Shown here in pieces: positions 36,653 to 45,871 of a DNA stretch of 63,929 bases. Positions within the stretch are counted from its first letter, which is position 1, and each line of letters starts with the position of its first letter. The DNA is from a bacterium. GTDB lineage: Bacteria > CSSED10-310 > JAFGSJ01. Where the stretch lies: assembly GCA_016934675.1 (NCBI GenBank), contig JAFGSJ010000001.1, positions 1-63,929 on the forward strand, in the 5' to 3' direction. Below the pieces are notes generated by a model. It did no database searches. It was not told the DNA's origin and was given only the letters and a program-made list of their open reading frames with translations. A program made the position numbers and the translations under genes.

Positions 36653-37481
36653 TGAACGTGTAGACAGCACCGGCATAGCCCGATCTGACCCGTGCTCCGA
36701 ATGTCCGTTCGAGTCGCTCGACTGCAGTTGCGCCGGTGCAGTGGCAGGGCACAATCAAATCGGGCCCGAGTTCTTCAAGGGCAGCCATGGTTGCTTCCAA
36801 GCGTCTCTCGCTAGCCTGGACCAGGTGAAAACCGCCCAGGACCGCGTGCAATCTGGCAGCACCGCTCGATTTCAGAGCACAGCGCAGCGTATTTATCAGG
36901 CCGGCATGACAGCAACCGACGACAACAACCAGTCCTCGGTCCGTTGACAACCATATGGCCAGATCGTCCATGATTGGGTCCGGTCTCATTCCCTCTGCAT
37001 CCAGGAAGAAAGGACCTCCGGTATCTTCATAGTCGGTAAAACGTAAAATGGGACAGATCAAGCCGATACCATTCGCCACAATGAGCGGCAGGTCGACCCA
37101 ATGAGTGCGGTCCTGATGGTTTTGAAGAACAGTTCGAGCTGCTTCAGGCATACCTATCTCCCGAGCCGTCCCGGCCTGAACGGAATAACGATCAGTAGTA
37201 ATTCCCGGATGGGCATAGATGTGCACGGCGGGAGCACGTTCGATGAGCTGAGGCAGACCGCCGGTATGATCGTAGTGGCCGTGGCTCAGGACCAGGGTCT
37301 CGACCGTACTCAAATCAAGGCCGAGTATGTCAGCATTACGGACAAAAGCGGGTCCCTGACCAGTGTCGAACAGAATACGCCGCCCGGCAACCTCGATCAG
37401 GGCTGAAAACCCGTGCTCGGCCAGCAGACCGGAGTAGGCATTGTTATCCATCAGGATAGTTGCTTTGATCAGACCAGTCAT
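36645..37481 (-). CDS. MBL-fold metallohydrolase (COG1237-like)
   Basis: The 278-residue metallo-beta-lactamase fold protein has the metal site SHGHYDH (66-72). The N-terminal DNNAYSGLLAEHGFS and LFDTGQ, and a late VPCHCTG, match the group named for dihydropterin-linked ribofuranosylaminobenzene 5'-phosphate synthase (COG1237). These often sit beside NifX- and Mrp-like metal-cofactor genes in anaerobes. The ATG overlaps the stop of the radical SAM gene by four bases. The actual substrate is unknown. Confidence 0.8.
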   Translation of the reverse strand: MTGLIKATILMDNNAYSGLLAEHGFSALIEVAGRRILFDTGQGPAFVRNADILGLDLSTVETLVLSHGHYDHTGGLPQLIERAPAVHIYAHPGITTDRYSVQAGTAREIGMPEAARTVLQNHQDRTHWVDLPLIVANGIGLICPILRFTDYEDTGGPFFLDAEGMRPDPIMDDLAIWLSTDRGLVVVVGCCHAGLINTLRCALKSSGAARLHAVLGGFHLVQASERRLEATMAALEELGPDLIVPCHCTGATAVERLERTFGARVRSGYAGAVYTFNE

Positions 37482-38428
37482 CTTTTTTCCTTTCCTTCAT
37501 AAAACACGAGTTCACCCCTTCGTTCGGAGTGTATAAGTCCACGTTTGCAAAGCGGTTCGATGTGTTTCAAGACCTCGTTCGGACGCAAGCCCAATCCGGT
37601 GGCGATCCCCTGGATTGTGCAGGGCCGTCGACTGACCAAAGCCACTATCAAATGCTCGATATTGCCGTTCCCGCTCGTTTCGACCGGCTGGATCGGGCTC
37701 TTTTCAGCGATTACTTCACAATGCCCGGGAAAGAGCCCACACATGCTCTCGAGAAATGAGACCGGTGCGGCAACGGCACTCTCTTCAGCAGGAGGTCGTG
37801 AGACCGTATTCAACTGAACACGCTCGGGCTTCATCTTCTCGACAATAGCTGCAATCCAACCCAGCTCGACCGGTCGCTCGAGAATGTCGTTCAGGATAAA
37901 GACCTCGAGCCAAATCCTGCCCGTATATTCTCGAGCGAAGCTCAATAAACCGTCCACCATCTGTTCGAACGAAATATCAGGATGGGGCCTGTTAATCCGC
38001 TCGAAACTCTCATGGGAACCCGCATCCAGTGAAGGAATCACCAGGTCAGCCCCGGCAAGAGCGGCCCTGACCTCGGGTAACCAGAGCAAGGAGCCGTTCG
38101 TGAGTACAGCCACGGGAATAGCGGTGAGTTCCTTTATACCGGCAATGATATCGGCGATCCGTGCATGCAGGGTCGGTTCCCCGGAACCGGCCAGACTGAT
38201 ATAATCGGGCTGTGGCTTGACCTTCAGTTTTTCTGCCAGTTCCGCCAGCACACCCTCGACAGGAACGTATTCCCGACGTGCCAAGGTTTTATTCGTGGTC
38301 CTGCCGAGTTGACAGTAGATACAGTCATACGAACAGGTCTTGAAGGGCACCAGATCGATACCCAAAGATCGCCCCAGCCGCCGCGATGGGACAGGGCCGT
38401 AAACATATCGGAAACCGCTGTGACTCAT
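37478..38428 (-). CDS. Radical SAM protein, COG0731-like, with winged-helix C-terminus
   Basis: The 316-residue protein has the cluster motif CSYDCIYC with Cys32, Cys36 and Cys39, the family N-terminus YVYGPVPSRRLGRSLG and the SAM-site GSGEPTLH. The last 60 residues (RRPCTIQGIATGLGLRPNEV..) look like a winged helix. COG0731 relatives include wyosine-type tRNA enzymes, but many members in anaerobes are uncharacterised. Its stop overlaps the MBL gene start. A role in maturation of the metal cofactor or a modified small molecule is inferred from the operon. Confidence 0.82.
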   Translation of the reverse strand: MSHSGFRYVYGPVPSRRLGRSLGIDLVPFKTCSYDCIYCQLGRTTNKTLARREYVPVEGVLAELAEKLKVKPQPDYISLAGSGEPTLHARIADIIAGIKELTAIPVAVLTNGSLLWLPEVRAALAGADLVIPSLDAGSHESFERINRPHPDISFEQMVDGLLSFAREYTGRIWLEVFILNDILERPVELGWIAAIVEKMKPERVQLNTVSRPPAEESAVAAPVSFLESMCGLFPGHCEVIAEKSPIQPVETSGNGNIEHLIVALVSRRPCTIQGIATGLGLRPNEVLKHIEPLCKRGLIHSERRGELVFYEGKEKR

Positions 38429-38452
38429 GTTTATCTCTCTTTCCTGGTTTAT

Positions 38453-39307
38453 TCAGCCATTCGAATGGATGACCGCCTGGGCACCTATCGGTAATCCAAC
38501 ATGTCGAGCAATGACCGGGCATTTCACTTTCATGAGGAAAAAAATATTGGTTTTGACATCATTCAGCGTCTCGAAGTTGCCCTGTCCCTTGGCAATGATG
38601 ACTTCCGCAGTGTGGAACTTTTCCCGGAAAGCAGGACTGCAATCCTCGAGAATTGTGCCCGGTGCATCAGAACCGTTGTCCATGGTCCTGACCAGTCCGG
38701 ACAAGCCGACTTCGAGGACATCCTCGAGCGTGGCATCATTGATCACGGCACTACCCCGCACCACCAGCGTGACCCGTTCCGGCCCCAGTTCTTCGATCAG
38801 GAGCCGGTCCAGGGCGATTTCTCCGGCATTATCGGCCAGATACAGGATTTCTTTGGCCCTCTCCATGTGCCTTTTGAATTCAGCCCAATCGCCGTATGTG
38901 GCCGTTGAACCTGAATCACGCAATGATCGGGCCACTTCGTGCTCATCAAGCGAACTTTTCACCCCAAAATCGATCACATTGCCGGCAATCGCATATTTCG
39001 CCGCAGCGATCAAGGGCTCGGGCCCTTGCTCGATGCATGCCTTCAATTCAGGCAGCACAGCCATGGCCAATCGATTGAATTGACTTTTGAGCGAACGATA
39101 AGGATCAGCCACTCCGGATAAAGCCCGCAATCGACGATGAATGATTTGTCCGATCCAGGGCGGGGGCCGATTGAGATCGAGATCGGCCGTGATCTTGAGT
39201 ATTTCACGTACGATCTGCTCGTGAATCCGCTCATCATCGGTGATGAGCCGGGCCGCATCGAGGGCTTGTCTCAGTGCGCAGGGAATGCAATCGAGATAGG
39301 TGTTCAC
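38453..39307 (-). CDS. DUF89/ARMT1-like metal-dependent phosphatase
   Basis: About 284 residues from a GTG at 39307 that overlaps the nifS-like stop as GTGA. It has the DUF89 signatures: CIPC (7-10) at the N-terminus, LADNAGEI (158-164) with the Asp-Asn metal/phosphate site, IND (189-191) and KGQGNFETL (240-248). Family members are metal-dependent phosphatases that remove damaged or toxic sugar-phosphate-type metabolites. Placed between nifS and a radical SAM gene, it may repair a by-product of the pathway. The natural substrate is unknown. Confidence 0.85.
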   Translation of the reverse strand: MNTYLDCIPCALRQALDAARLITDDERIHEQIVREILKITADLDLNRPPPWIGQIIHRRLRALSGVADPYRSLKSQFNRLAMAVLPELKACIEQGPEPLIAAAKYAIAGNVIDFGVKSSLDEHEVARSLRDSGSTATYGDWAEFKRHMERAKEILYLADNAGEIALDRLLIEELGPERVTLVVRGSAVINDATLEDVLEVGLSGLVRTMDNGSDAPGTILEDCSPAFREKFHTAEVIIAKGQGNFETLNDVKTNIFFLMKVKCPVIARHVGLPIGAQAVIHSNG

Positions 39308-40464
39308 GCAGGACCCCCTCCGATACACGAGATCGCTCTCAAGCGAGACACAACCGCCTGCAGTTCACCGACGATCGTATCAATATCAGCCTCACGGGTG
39401 GACCGACCAAGCGAGAAGCGGACCGAGCTCTGAGCAGCCCGGGCCGTCAAACCCATGGCCCGGAGCACGTGCGACGGTTCCGGCATCCCGGTCGAACAGG
39501 CTGATCCAGTCGCCAGGCAAATGCCGCGCAGGTCCATTCCCAGTACGATCGATTCACCCTCGATGGCAGCAAAGGTCATATTCGAGGTATTGGGCACCCG
39601 GGTAGCATCCGCACCGTTGATCTTGACTTCGGGCACGGCATCGAGGACCAGATGTTCGAGTCTGTCACGCAGGCCTCCCAACCGCTTGGCCTCGCTTTCC
39701 TGGTGTTCGCAAGCCAAGGACAGCGCCTCGGTCATGCCGATGATACCGGCCACGTTTTCAGTACCAGCCCGCAAATCACGCTCTTGGGCACCGCCGGTCA
39801 CGATCGGAGTGATAGGTGTGCCTGTTCGGATGTACAAAAGCGCTATGCCCTTCGGTCCATAGAACTTATGGGCCGATATGCTGATCAGGTCCGCACCGAT
39901 CCCGCTACAGCTTATCGGCAGCTTGCCCATGGTCTGGACTGCATCCGTGTGGAAAAGAATACCGCGTGATCCGGTCAGGGCAGCTATCTGCTCGATCGGC
40001 TGGACCACACCAGTCTCATTATTGGCATGCATGACACTGACCAGAATGGTCTCGTCGCATAGACTCGCTTCGAGTTCATCGAGTTCGACCACGCCGGCAC
40101 TGCTGACCGGCACATAACTCAGCCTAAAACCCTCCCGTTCCAAAGCCTTACAGGTGTTCAGCACCGCATGATGCTCGATCACACTGGTCACGATGTGACG
40201 GCCCTTTTCTCTCAAGGCCCGGGCGACGCCTCGAAGGGCCATGTTATCCGATTCCGTGCCGCTCGCACAAAAAACAAGCTCGGCAGGCAAACATGCCAAA
40301 CAGTCAGCTATACGCTTTCGGGCCTGTTCCAGCGCCAGACGAACTTCACTGCCAAAGCGATACGGACTCGACGGGTTCCCCCAACGCTCAGCCAGATACG
40401 GTAACATGGCCTCGAGCACACTTGGATCGAGTGGCGTGGTGGCATTATGATCACAATAAATCAA
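39304..40464 (-). CDS. nifS: Cysteine desulfurase, NifS/IscS type
   Basis: The 386-residue PLP enzyme releases sulfur from cysteine as an enzyme persulfide for Fe-S assembly. The PLP lysine is Lys200 in SISAHKFYGPKG, the cofactor-stacking His pair is at 99-100, and the catalytic Cys is Cys323 in ATGSACSTGMPEPSHVL. The ATG overlaps the nifU-like stop by four bases, so sulfur donor and scaffold are made together. The short Cys loop fits group I (NifS/IscS) rather than SufS. Confidence 0.92.
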   Translation of the reverse strand: MIYCDHNATTPLDPSVLEAMLPYLAERWGNPSSPYRFGSEVRLALEQARKRIADCLACLPAELVFCASGTESDNMALRGVARALREKGRHIVTSVIEHHAVLNTCKALEREGFRLSYVPVSSAGVVELDELEASLCDETILVSVMHANNETGVVQPIEQIAALTGSRGILFHTDAVQTMGKLPISCSGIGADLISISAHKFYGPKGIALLYIRTGTPITPIVTGGAQERDLRAGTENVAGIIGMTEALSLACEHQESEAKRLGGLRDRLEHLVLDAVPEVKINGADATRVPNTSNMTFAAIEGESIVLGMDLRGICLATGSACSTGMPEPSHVLRAMGLTARAAQSSVRFSLGRSTREADIDTIVGELQAVVSRLRAISCIGGGPA

Positions 40465-40910
40465 TGGTCTTCCCCTCCTGTCTGATGCTGTTCCCAGTCG
40501 ATCAAGGCCGCCAAAAGCGCCCGGACCCCCAAGAGCGAGCAGTGCCTTTTCTGGGCAGGAATACCACCCAGGGCTTCAATAACATCATCATCGCTCAGCC
40601 TTTTGGCTTCCATGACCGACTTGCCCTGGGCCAGCGTGGTCAGCATGCTGCTGGTTGCAATTGCACCCGGACAACCATACGATTTGAAAGCAATTTTCAC
40701 GATCCGCTCTGAACGGACCTTGATCCACAATTTGAGCTGATCACCACATTCAGGATCACCCACCAGGCCGAAACCGTCCGTCTCGTCAGGCCCAAGCTCA
40801 CCTACATTCCGCGGATTGGTAAAATGATCGATCACCGCCTCATTATAATACAGTATCGGACCAGCCAGTAGCCCCGGATCATAATCATTATCAGCCATGT
40901 CCTTCTCCAT
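40461..40910 (-). CDS. nifU: Fe-S scaffold protein, NifU N-terminal/IscU type
   Basis: About 149 residues comprising only the IscU-like scaffold domain: cluster ligands Cys55 in GDPECGDQ (with the stabilising Asp57), Cys80 in YGCPGAIATS and Cys124 in KRHCSLLG. It holds nascent clusters made with sulfur from the coupled NifS. The central ferredoxin and C-terminal Nfu domains of classical NifU are absent. The start may be ATG at 40910 or 40899. A promoter lies about 90 bases upstream, so part of the operon can be transcribed from here. Confidence 0.9.
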   Translation of the reverse strand: MEKDMADNDYDPGLLAGPILYYNEAVIDHFTNPRNVGELGPDETDGFGLVGDPECGDQLKLWIKVRSERIVKIAFKSYGCPGAIATSSMLTTLAQGKSVMEAKRLSDDDVIEALGGIPAQKRHCSLLGVRALLAALIDWEQHQTGGEDH

Positions 40911-40995
40911 GAACCCTCTCGCCTCAACCGTGATCAGGAACTTTGCCCGACCCACAAACCCTGAGTTATCGGTCCCGTTCCAATTCTGCCCAACT

Positions 40996-41024
40996 ATTAT
41001 AAAGCGGATGAACGTTCTTGTCGA
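40996..41024 (-). promoter_or_regulatory. Sigma70-type promoter upstream of nifU-nifS
   Basis: On the minus strand, TCGACA (41019-41024) is followed by a 17-base spacer and a perfect TATAAT (40996-41001). It lies in the 169-base gap between the ferredoxin and nifU genes. Confidence 0.7.
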
Positions 41025-41079
41025 GGGCTACCCCGACCGCAGCACTACTTCAGGATTATCCCGGCAAAACACTGATCAC

Positions 41080-41682
41080 TCACGAGCGAACAGATTCTGG
41101 GGCCATTTCCATGAGGGCAATGGCCTGATTCGGACAACTGACCACACACGAACCACAACCAATGCATTCATCAATATTGATGACAACCCTGTCGTCCATG
41201 GTAATGGCATCAACCGGACAAGAATCAAGACACGAACCGCAGTTCGTACACTTTTCACGATCTATCTCTGCAACCATGCGCCGATAACGCGGCCGCTCAA
41301 AACCGGCTGTACTCGAAGGACTATCTGACAAAGGTAACGTCTTCGATGGCTCCGTCGTTAATTCTGAAGTCGACCTTCCTGCCGACGCCGAATTGTTACC
41401 TTTTATTTCAGCTATTCGCTTCATGATCGACCGAAGAGAATCCATGATTTCACGTGCCTTCGTCATAAGCGTCCCACTCTCTTGATCCCGTTCTGACGGT
41501 TGTGAGACCGATCCATCTTCTGCGGCTGCTCGCATTCCCCGAGAAAGCCCCAAACCATACCCCTGACCCGTGCCCTGTATCCTACACCGACCACTACCTC
41601 GACCAAAACCCTGACCCGAACCGGACCCTCTGCCCTGATTGCTACGACCACTCCCACCACGACCACTCCAACCTTTGTTCAT
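41080..41682 (-). CDS. Ferredoxin (2x[4Fe-4S]) with Gly/Arg-rich N-terminus
   Basis: About 200 residues. Residues 1-50 are a low-complexity Gly/Arg/Ser tract (repeats such as GRGSGSGQGFGRG) like DUF5320-type proteins near NifX genes. A helical segment (about 72-95) follows. The C-terminus has two classical cluster motifs: Cys145-148-151-155 in CTNCGSCLDSCP and Cys173-176-179-183 in CIGCGSCVVSCP. The ATG at 41682 is supported by GGAGG. It would carry electrons or clusters for the operon's maturation steps, and the disordered tail may dock on a partner. Confidence 0.88.
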   Translation of the reverse strand: MNKGWSGRGGSGRSNQGRGSGSGQGFGRGSGRCRIQGTGQGYGLGLSRGMRAAAEDGSVSQPSERDQESGTLMTKAREIMDSLRSIMKRIAEIKGNNSASAGRSTSELTTEPSKTLPLSDSPSSTAGFERPRYRRMVAEIDREKCTNCGSCLDSCPVDAITMDDRVVINIDECIGCGSCVVSCPNQAIALMEMAPESVRS

Positions 41683-41706
41683 CACCTTTCCTCCCAAGAC
41701 AGCCCC

Positions 41707-42105
41707 CTACCACCTCATGTTTCTGTGGCGAGACCTATGCTGCCTGCCGGGACATCCCGGCATCAAAAAATCATGTTCCTTCAATCTACCTGCCATATAC
41801 GAAGCAAGTATCTCATCCAACTGGCCACAGGTATTGGCTATGACCTCGACTCCCGCCGCAACAAGTATGGCTTCCAATGGCCACGATAAGGCACCACAAA
41901 TAACAACCTTGACGCCTAAACCAACCACACTCCTGGTCTTTACGATCGGGTCCGTCTCGGCGATCAACACCTCCCGGCTCGACTCCACTCCCGACGTGCC
42001 CGCTGTAACCACAACAAAATGCCGGGCCGCATCGAACACGGGCGAGATTCGTTCCCCATCTTTAGCTAATCCAATCTTCATGGCCCAGTTTGTAGCAATT
42101 TTCAT
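41707..42105 (-). CDS. NifX/NafY-like dinitrogenase cofactor-binding domain protein
   Basis: About 132 residues from ATG at 42105, or 124 from ATG at 42081, where the sequence MKIGLAKDGERISPVFDAA matches the usual family start. It has the fold of the dinitrogenase iron-molybdenum cofactor biosynthesis domain (NifX, NafY, NifB C-terminus): a conserved ISPVFDAA N-terminus, VVICGALSWPLEAILVAAG and NTCGQLDEIL. Such small proteins carry metal clusters between assembly enzymes. It is the first gene of the eleven-gene operon, divergent from the sigma54 regulator. No nitrogenase genes are visible, so the target cofactor is open. Confidence 0.85.
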   Translation of the reverse strand: MKIATNWAMKIGLAKDGERISPVFDAARHFVVVTAGTSGVESSREVLIAETDPIVKTRSVVGLGVKVVICGALSWPLEAILVAAGVEVIANTCGQLDEILASYMAGRLKEHDFLMPGCPGRQHRSRHRNMRW

Positions 42106-42259
42106 GCCAATCTCTGAACATTCAAAGCAAACAAGCTCACTGCCAAGCTTCTTCCCTTGCTGATCCCCAGCACGAACATCCCCGACATTCATGCATTTTG
42201 CACGAGCTATCTTGCAATGTGCAGCATTATGTGCTAGGGAATCGTCGTGAAAGGGTATT

Positions 42260-43669
42260 GTGACCATGAAACCAGGAAATCGACGCATCGGGGGTGGCCC
42301 TCGGTCAGATTCGTTCGATCTGGCCTGTTATCGCGATCCCATTTTGGATTCGATCAACGAGGGAGTCTTCACGGTGGACTTGAACTGGCGGATCACATCG
42401 TTCAACCGTGCGGCGGCCAAGATCACGGGCATTCGGTGTGAGGAAGCGCTCGGTCAGCGTTGCAGCGAGGTGTTCCGGGCGAACATATGTCAGGATGCCT
42501 GTGCCATGAAGGTGGCGCTTGAGACGGGGAAGCCGGTCGTCACAGATTCGGTTTTTGTAGTCGATGTCCGGGGTGTTCGGATACCGATCAAGGTATCGGC
42601 GGCGATACTGCATGATCTTGACGGTAAGATGATTGGAGGTGTGGAGACATTTCAGGACCTTCGCCAGGTCGAGGAGCTGCGTAAGAAGCTGTATGACAAG
42701 CATTCCTTTGCCGATATTGTCGGCAAGAGTGCAGCCATGAGACAACTGTATGAGATCCTGCCGCCAGTCGCAGACTGCGACACCACGGTTTTGGTCCAGG
42801 GTGCGAGTGGGACGGGGAAGGAGCTTTTCGCCCGGGCCATTCATCATCTTTCGCCCCGTCGGAAGAAGCGTTTTGTGGCCGTGAACTGCGGGGCGATTCC
42901 GGACACACTCCTCGAGTCTGAGTTGTTCGGCTACAAAGCCGGTGCATTTACGGATGCCAAGCGTGACAAACCGGGTCGGTTTGCACTGGCCGGTGGTGGC
43001 ACCATCTTTCTCGATGAGATCGGTGATATTTCTCCGGCCATGCAGGTCCGTTTGCTTCGAGTCCTCGAGGACAAGCTGATCGAGCCCTTGGGCTCGCTAG
43101 AACCGGTCCGGGTCGATGTGCGGGTGATTGCCGCCACCAATCGTGATCTGGCCACGCTGGTTCGGGAGGGTTCTTTTCGTGAGGACCTGTATTACCGGAT
43201 TCATGTCATTCAGATTGACATACCGCCATTACGTGATCGGAGAGAAGATATTCCTCTGTTGGTCGACCATTTCGTGGCCCTGCACAACAGGCTGAACGAT
43301 CGGGACATTACCGGATTTTCACCTGAAGCGTATAGTCTGTTGGCCAGCTATGATTTTCCGGGCAATGTCCGTGAGTTGCAGAATATTGTCGAGCACGCCT
43401 TCGTATTATGTCATAACGGCCTGGTCCAGCCTCGGCATCTGCCTTCGTATCTGAGTCAGGACCCTGTCCGCTCGACCTTGAATTCTACCGAGACTATGGA
43501 CCTGAAGACCGTCGAGCAGACCGTGATCCAGGATGCCTTGCGCCGCAATCAGGGTAACAGAACGCTTGCTGCCCGCCAACTCGGTATCGACCAGAGCACT
43601 TTGTATCGGAAGATCAAGCGGTCCGGGCTCGATGTCCCGACTCAGGACGGACGGAACCAACGCTTTTGA
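42260..43669 (+). CDS. Sigma54-dependent activator with Cys-rich PAS domain
   Basis: The 469-residue protein has an N-terminal PAS domain (about 25-135), a sigma54-interaction AAA+ domain (about 150-390) and a Fis-type DNA-binding helix-turn-helix at the C-terminus. Walker A is GASGTGKE (181-188), Walker B is LDEIGD (251-256), and the sigma54-contacting loop reads GAFTDA (228-233) instead of GAFTGA. The PAS domain holds Cys60, Cys68, Cys77 and Cys81, which could bind an Fe-S cluster or respond to redox. It is divergent from the metallocofactor operon and upstream of hcp, so it probably controls one or both. The start may be GTG at 42260 or ATG at 42266. Confidence 0.88.
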   Translation: MTMKPGNRRIGGGPRSDSFDLACYRDPILDSINEGVFTVDLNWRITSFNRAAAKITGIRCEEALGQRCSEVFRANICQDACAMKVALETGKPVVTDSVFVVDVRGVRIPIKVSAAILHDLDGKMIGGVETFQDLRQVEELRKKLYDKHSFADIVGKSAAMRQLYEILPPVADCDTTVLVQGASGTGKELFARAIHHLSPRRKKRFVAVNCGAIPDTLLESELFGYKAGAFTDAKRDKPGRFALAGGGTIFLDEIGDISPAMQVRLLRVLEDKLIEPLGSLEPVRVDVRVIAATNRDLATLVREGSFREDLYYRIHVIQIDIPPLRDRREDIPLLVDHFVALHNRLNDRDITGFSPEAYSLLASYDFPGNVRELQNIVEHAFVLCHNGLVQPRHLPSYLSQDPVRSTLNSTETMDLKTVEQTVIQDALRRNQGNRTLAARQLGIDQSTLYRKIKRSGLDVPTQDGRNQRF

Positions 43670-43785
43670 AGGCAATACACTAGAGATGCACTTATGGAAG
43701 CTCTGATCCTTTTATTTTTTCTTTTTGGTTCTACATTGAATTGAGACAAACGAGATGAGCGAAAAATCGTGAGAAGGAGAATGAT

Positions 43786-45432
43786 ATGTTTTGTTTTCAA
43801 TGTCAGGAAACGGCCAAGAACCAGGGCTGTACGGTAAAAGGGGTCTGTGGTAAAACTCAAGAAACTGCTGACCTCCAGGACCTGCTTATTTTTGTGTGCA
43901 AGGGCATTGCCTATTATGGCGAACACTTGAAGGAACAAGGCACGGTGGACAGAGAAGCCGGTCGGTTTATCTGCCTGGCCTTGTTTACATCCATTACCAA
44001 TGTGGCTTTCGACAATGGCCCCATCATCGAACGGATTAGAGAGAGTCTGGCAGTCAGGACGCGGGTCAAGATGAAAATTCAAGGCGCATTGCCAGCCGAT
44101 GTGCCGGAATGCGCGACCTGGGCAGCCCAGAGCAGCGAGCAGATAATGGTCAAAGCCCTGTCAGACGAGATGCGTTTGACCGCGGCCCCGAACGAAGATG
44201 TCCGCTCATTACGGGAGTTGTTGATTATTGGCTGCAAGGGCATCGCCGCATATACCGAGCATGCCGCCGTGCTTGGTTTCGAGAATGAGGAAATCTACGC
44301 TTTCCTGATGAGAGCGTTAAACTCGACTACGCAGTCGCTGTCAAAGGAGGCCATGATCGATTTGGTCATGCAAGCGGGTGATACGGCGGTCAAAGCCATG
44401 GCCCTTTTGGACCAGGCCAACACGGTCAGCTTTGGTCAACCTGAAATAACCGAGGTCAATCTCGGGGTCAGGTCGAATCCGGGCATATTGATCTCGGGCC
44501 ATGATCTGAAAGACCTGGCTGAATTACTGGAACAGAGCCAGGGGAGCGGAGTGGACATTTATACACACGGTGAAATGCTGCCCGCACATGCCTATCCTGC
44601 TTTCAAGAAATACGATCATTTTGTCGGGAACTATGGTGGGTCCTGGTGGCACCAGAACAAGGAGTTCGAATCATTTCACGGGCCAATCGTGCTGACGACC
44701 AACTGCCTGGTCCCTCTCCGCAGTGAGAACACTTATCTGGAAAGGCTTTTCACCACGAGCGTGGTGGGTTATCCCGGAGCACAGCATATTGCCGATCGAC
44801 CCAGCGGTGGAAGCAAGGACTTTTCGGCAGTCATTGCCTTGGCCCAAAACTGTCGGCCGCCCGAGGAGCTTGAAACCGGGACGTTGGTTAACGGTTTTGG
44901 GCATAATCAGGTCCTGGCCCTGGCCGATAAAGTCATTGACGCGGTCAAGTCCGGGGCGATCAAACGATTTGTGGTTATGGCCGGCTGCGACGGACGGCAA
45001 AAATCACGAAGTTATTTCACGGAAGTGGCCCAAAAATTACCTAAAGATACAGTTATATTGACGGCGGGATGTGCCAAATATCGATACAATAAGCTGGCCT
45101 TGGGTGATATCGGGGGTATTCCGCGTGTCCTGGATGCGGGCCAGTGCAACGATAGCTATTCCCTGGCAGTCATTGCTCTTAAATTGAAGGAGGCCTTCGG
45201 ACTATCCGATATCAACGAATTACCCTTGTCATTCGATATCGCCTGGTATGAACAGAAGGCCGTAGCTGTTTTACTCGCCCTATTGTCACTCGGAGTCAAG
45301 GGCATTCGTCTCGGCCCGACATTGCCGGCCTTTCTGTCGCCGTCCGTCGCCAGTGTTCTGGTTAATACATTTGAGCTCAAACAGATCGGGTCCGTCGAGG
45401 ATGATTGTGCCGCAATCATGGCCGGCAAATGA
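43786..45432 (+). CDS. hcp: Hydroxylamine reductase (hybrid cluster protein)
   Basis: The 548-residue hybrid cluster protein begins [15 protein letters not shown], with cluster ligands Cys3, Cys6, Cys15 and Cys21. Family motifs of the hybrid cluster follow, including [13 protein letters not shown] and a late [12 protein letters not shown]. The protein reduces hydroxylamine or nitric oxide and is linked to nitrosative-stress defence in anaerobes. AGAAGGAG precedes the ATG. The upstream sigma54 activator may regulate it; an OsmC-like gene follows after 21 bases. Confidence 0.95.
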   Translation: MFCFQCQETAKNQGCTVKGVCGKTQETADLQDLLIFVCKGIAYYGEHLKEQGTVDREAGRFICLALFTSITNVAFDNGPIIERIRESLAVRTRVKMKIQGALPADVPECATWAAQSSEQIMVKALSDEMRLTAAPNEDVRSLRELLIIGCKGIAAYTEHAAVLGFENEEIYAFLMRALNSTTQSLSKEAMIDLVMQAGDTAVKAMALLDQANTVSFGQPEITEVNLGVRSNPGILISGHDLKDLAELLEQSQGSGVDIYTHGEMLPAHAYPAFKKYDHFVGNYGGSWWHQNKEFESFHGPIVLTTNCLVPLRSENTYLERLFTTSVVGYPGAQHIADRPSGGSKDFSAVIALAQNCRPPEELETGTLVNGFGHNQVLALADKVIDAVKSGAIKRFVVMAGCDGRQKSRSYFTEVAQKLPKDTVILTAGCAKYRYNKLALGDIGGIPRVLDAGQCNDSYSLAVIALKLKEAFGLSDINELPLSFDIAWYEQKAVAVLLALLSLGVKGIRLGPTLPAFLSPSVASVLVNTFELKQIGSVEDDCAAIMAGK

Positions 45433-45453
45433 TGGTCCAATAAGGAGAGACCT

Positions 45454-45855
45454 ATGGCAGATATGGAGATTTATTTTCCCAAGGGTAAACGGGTGGACGT
45501 GCAGTATGACGGTTTTGTGATCAAGACAGACCAATCAGTCAAACACGGTGGTGAAGCCTCGGCCCCTGCCCCGTTTGATCTTTTTCTGGCCTCGATCGGG
45601 GCTTGCTCCGGTGTGTATGTCTTGTCCTTTTGTCAGAAGCGGGACATTCCGACAGATAAGATCAAGCTCCGTTTATCCACACAGTACAACGAACAGAAAA
45701 AGTTGCTCGATGAAATCACGATCACGATCGAGCTGCCGCCCGATTTCCCGGAAAAGTACGTGCAACCCATTATGCGGTCAGCCGAGATGTGTACCGTCTC
45801 AAAACATCTGTATGATCCGCCAGCAATCAAGCTCGAAACAGTGATTGGAGCCTAA
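45454..45855 (+). CDS. OsmC-family protein
   Basis: The 133-residue OsmC/Ohr-fold protein has GGEASAPAPFDLFLASIGAC followed by a Cys-rich helix with Cys51 and Cys60, and a later Cys113 in AEMCTVSKH. Members use a reactive Cys pair to reduce organic hydroperoxides; Cys51 and Cys113 occupy roughly those positions. It is probably co-transcribed with hcp as a stress-defence unit. Convergent genes begin 17 bases beyond its stop. Confidence 0.8.
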   Translation: MADMEIYFPKGKRVDVQYDGFVIKTDQSVKHGGEASAPAPFDLFLASIGACSGVYVLSFCQKRDIPTDKIKLRLSTQYNEQKKLLDEITITIELPPDFPEKYVQPIMRSAEMCTVSKHLYDPPAIKLETVIGA

Positions 45856-45871
45856 GAAGGTACACTATTTC

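Noticed and set aside
42106..42259. Sigma54 (-24/-12) promoter for the NifX-led operon
   Set aside because: GC and TTGCA elements are present but not with the required spacing on either strand, so I do not claim it.
42106..42288. N-terminal extension of the NifX-like gene
   Set aside because: The extension overlaps the regulator's start and has no family similarity; the domain begins at its usual MKI start.
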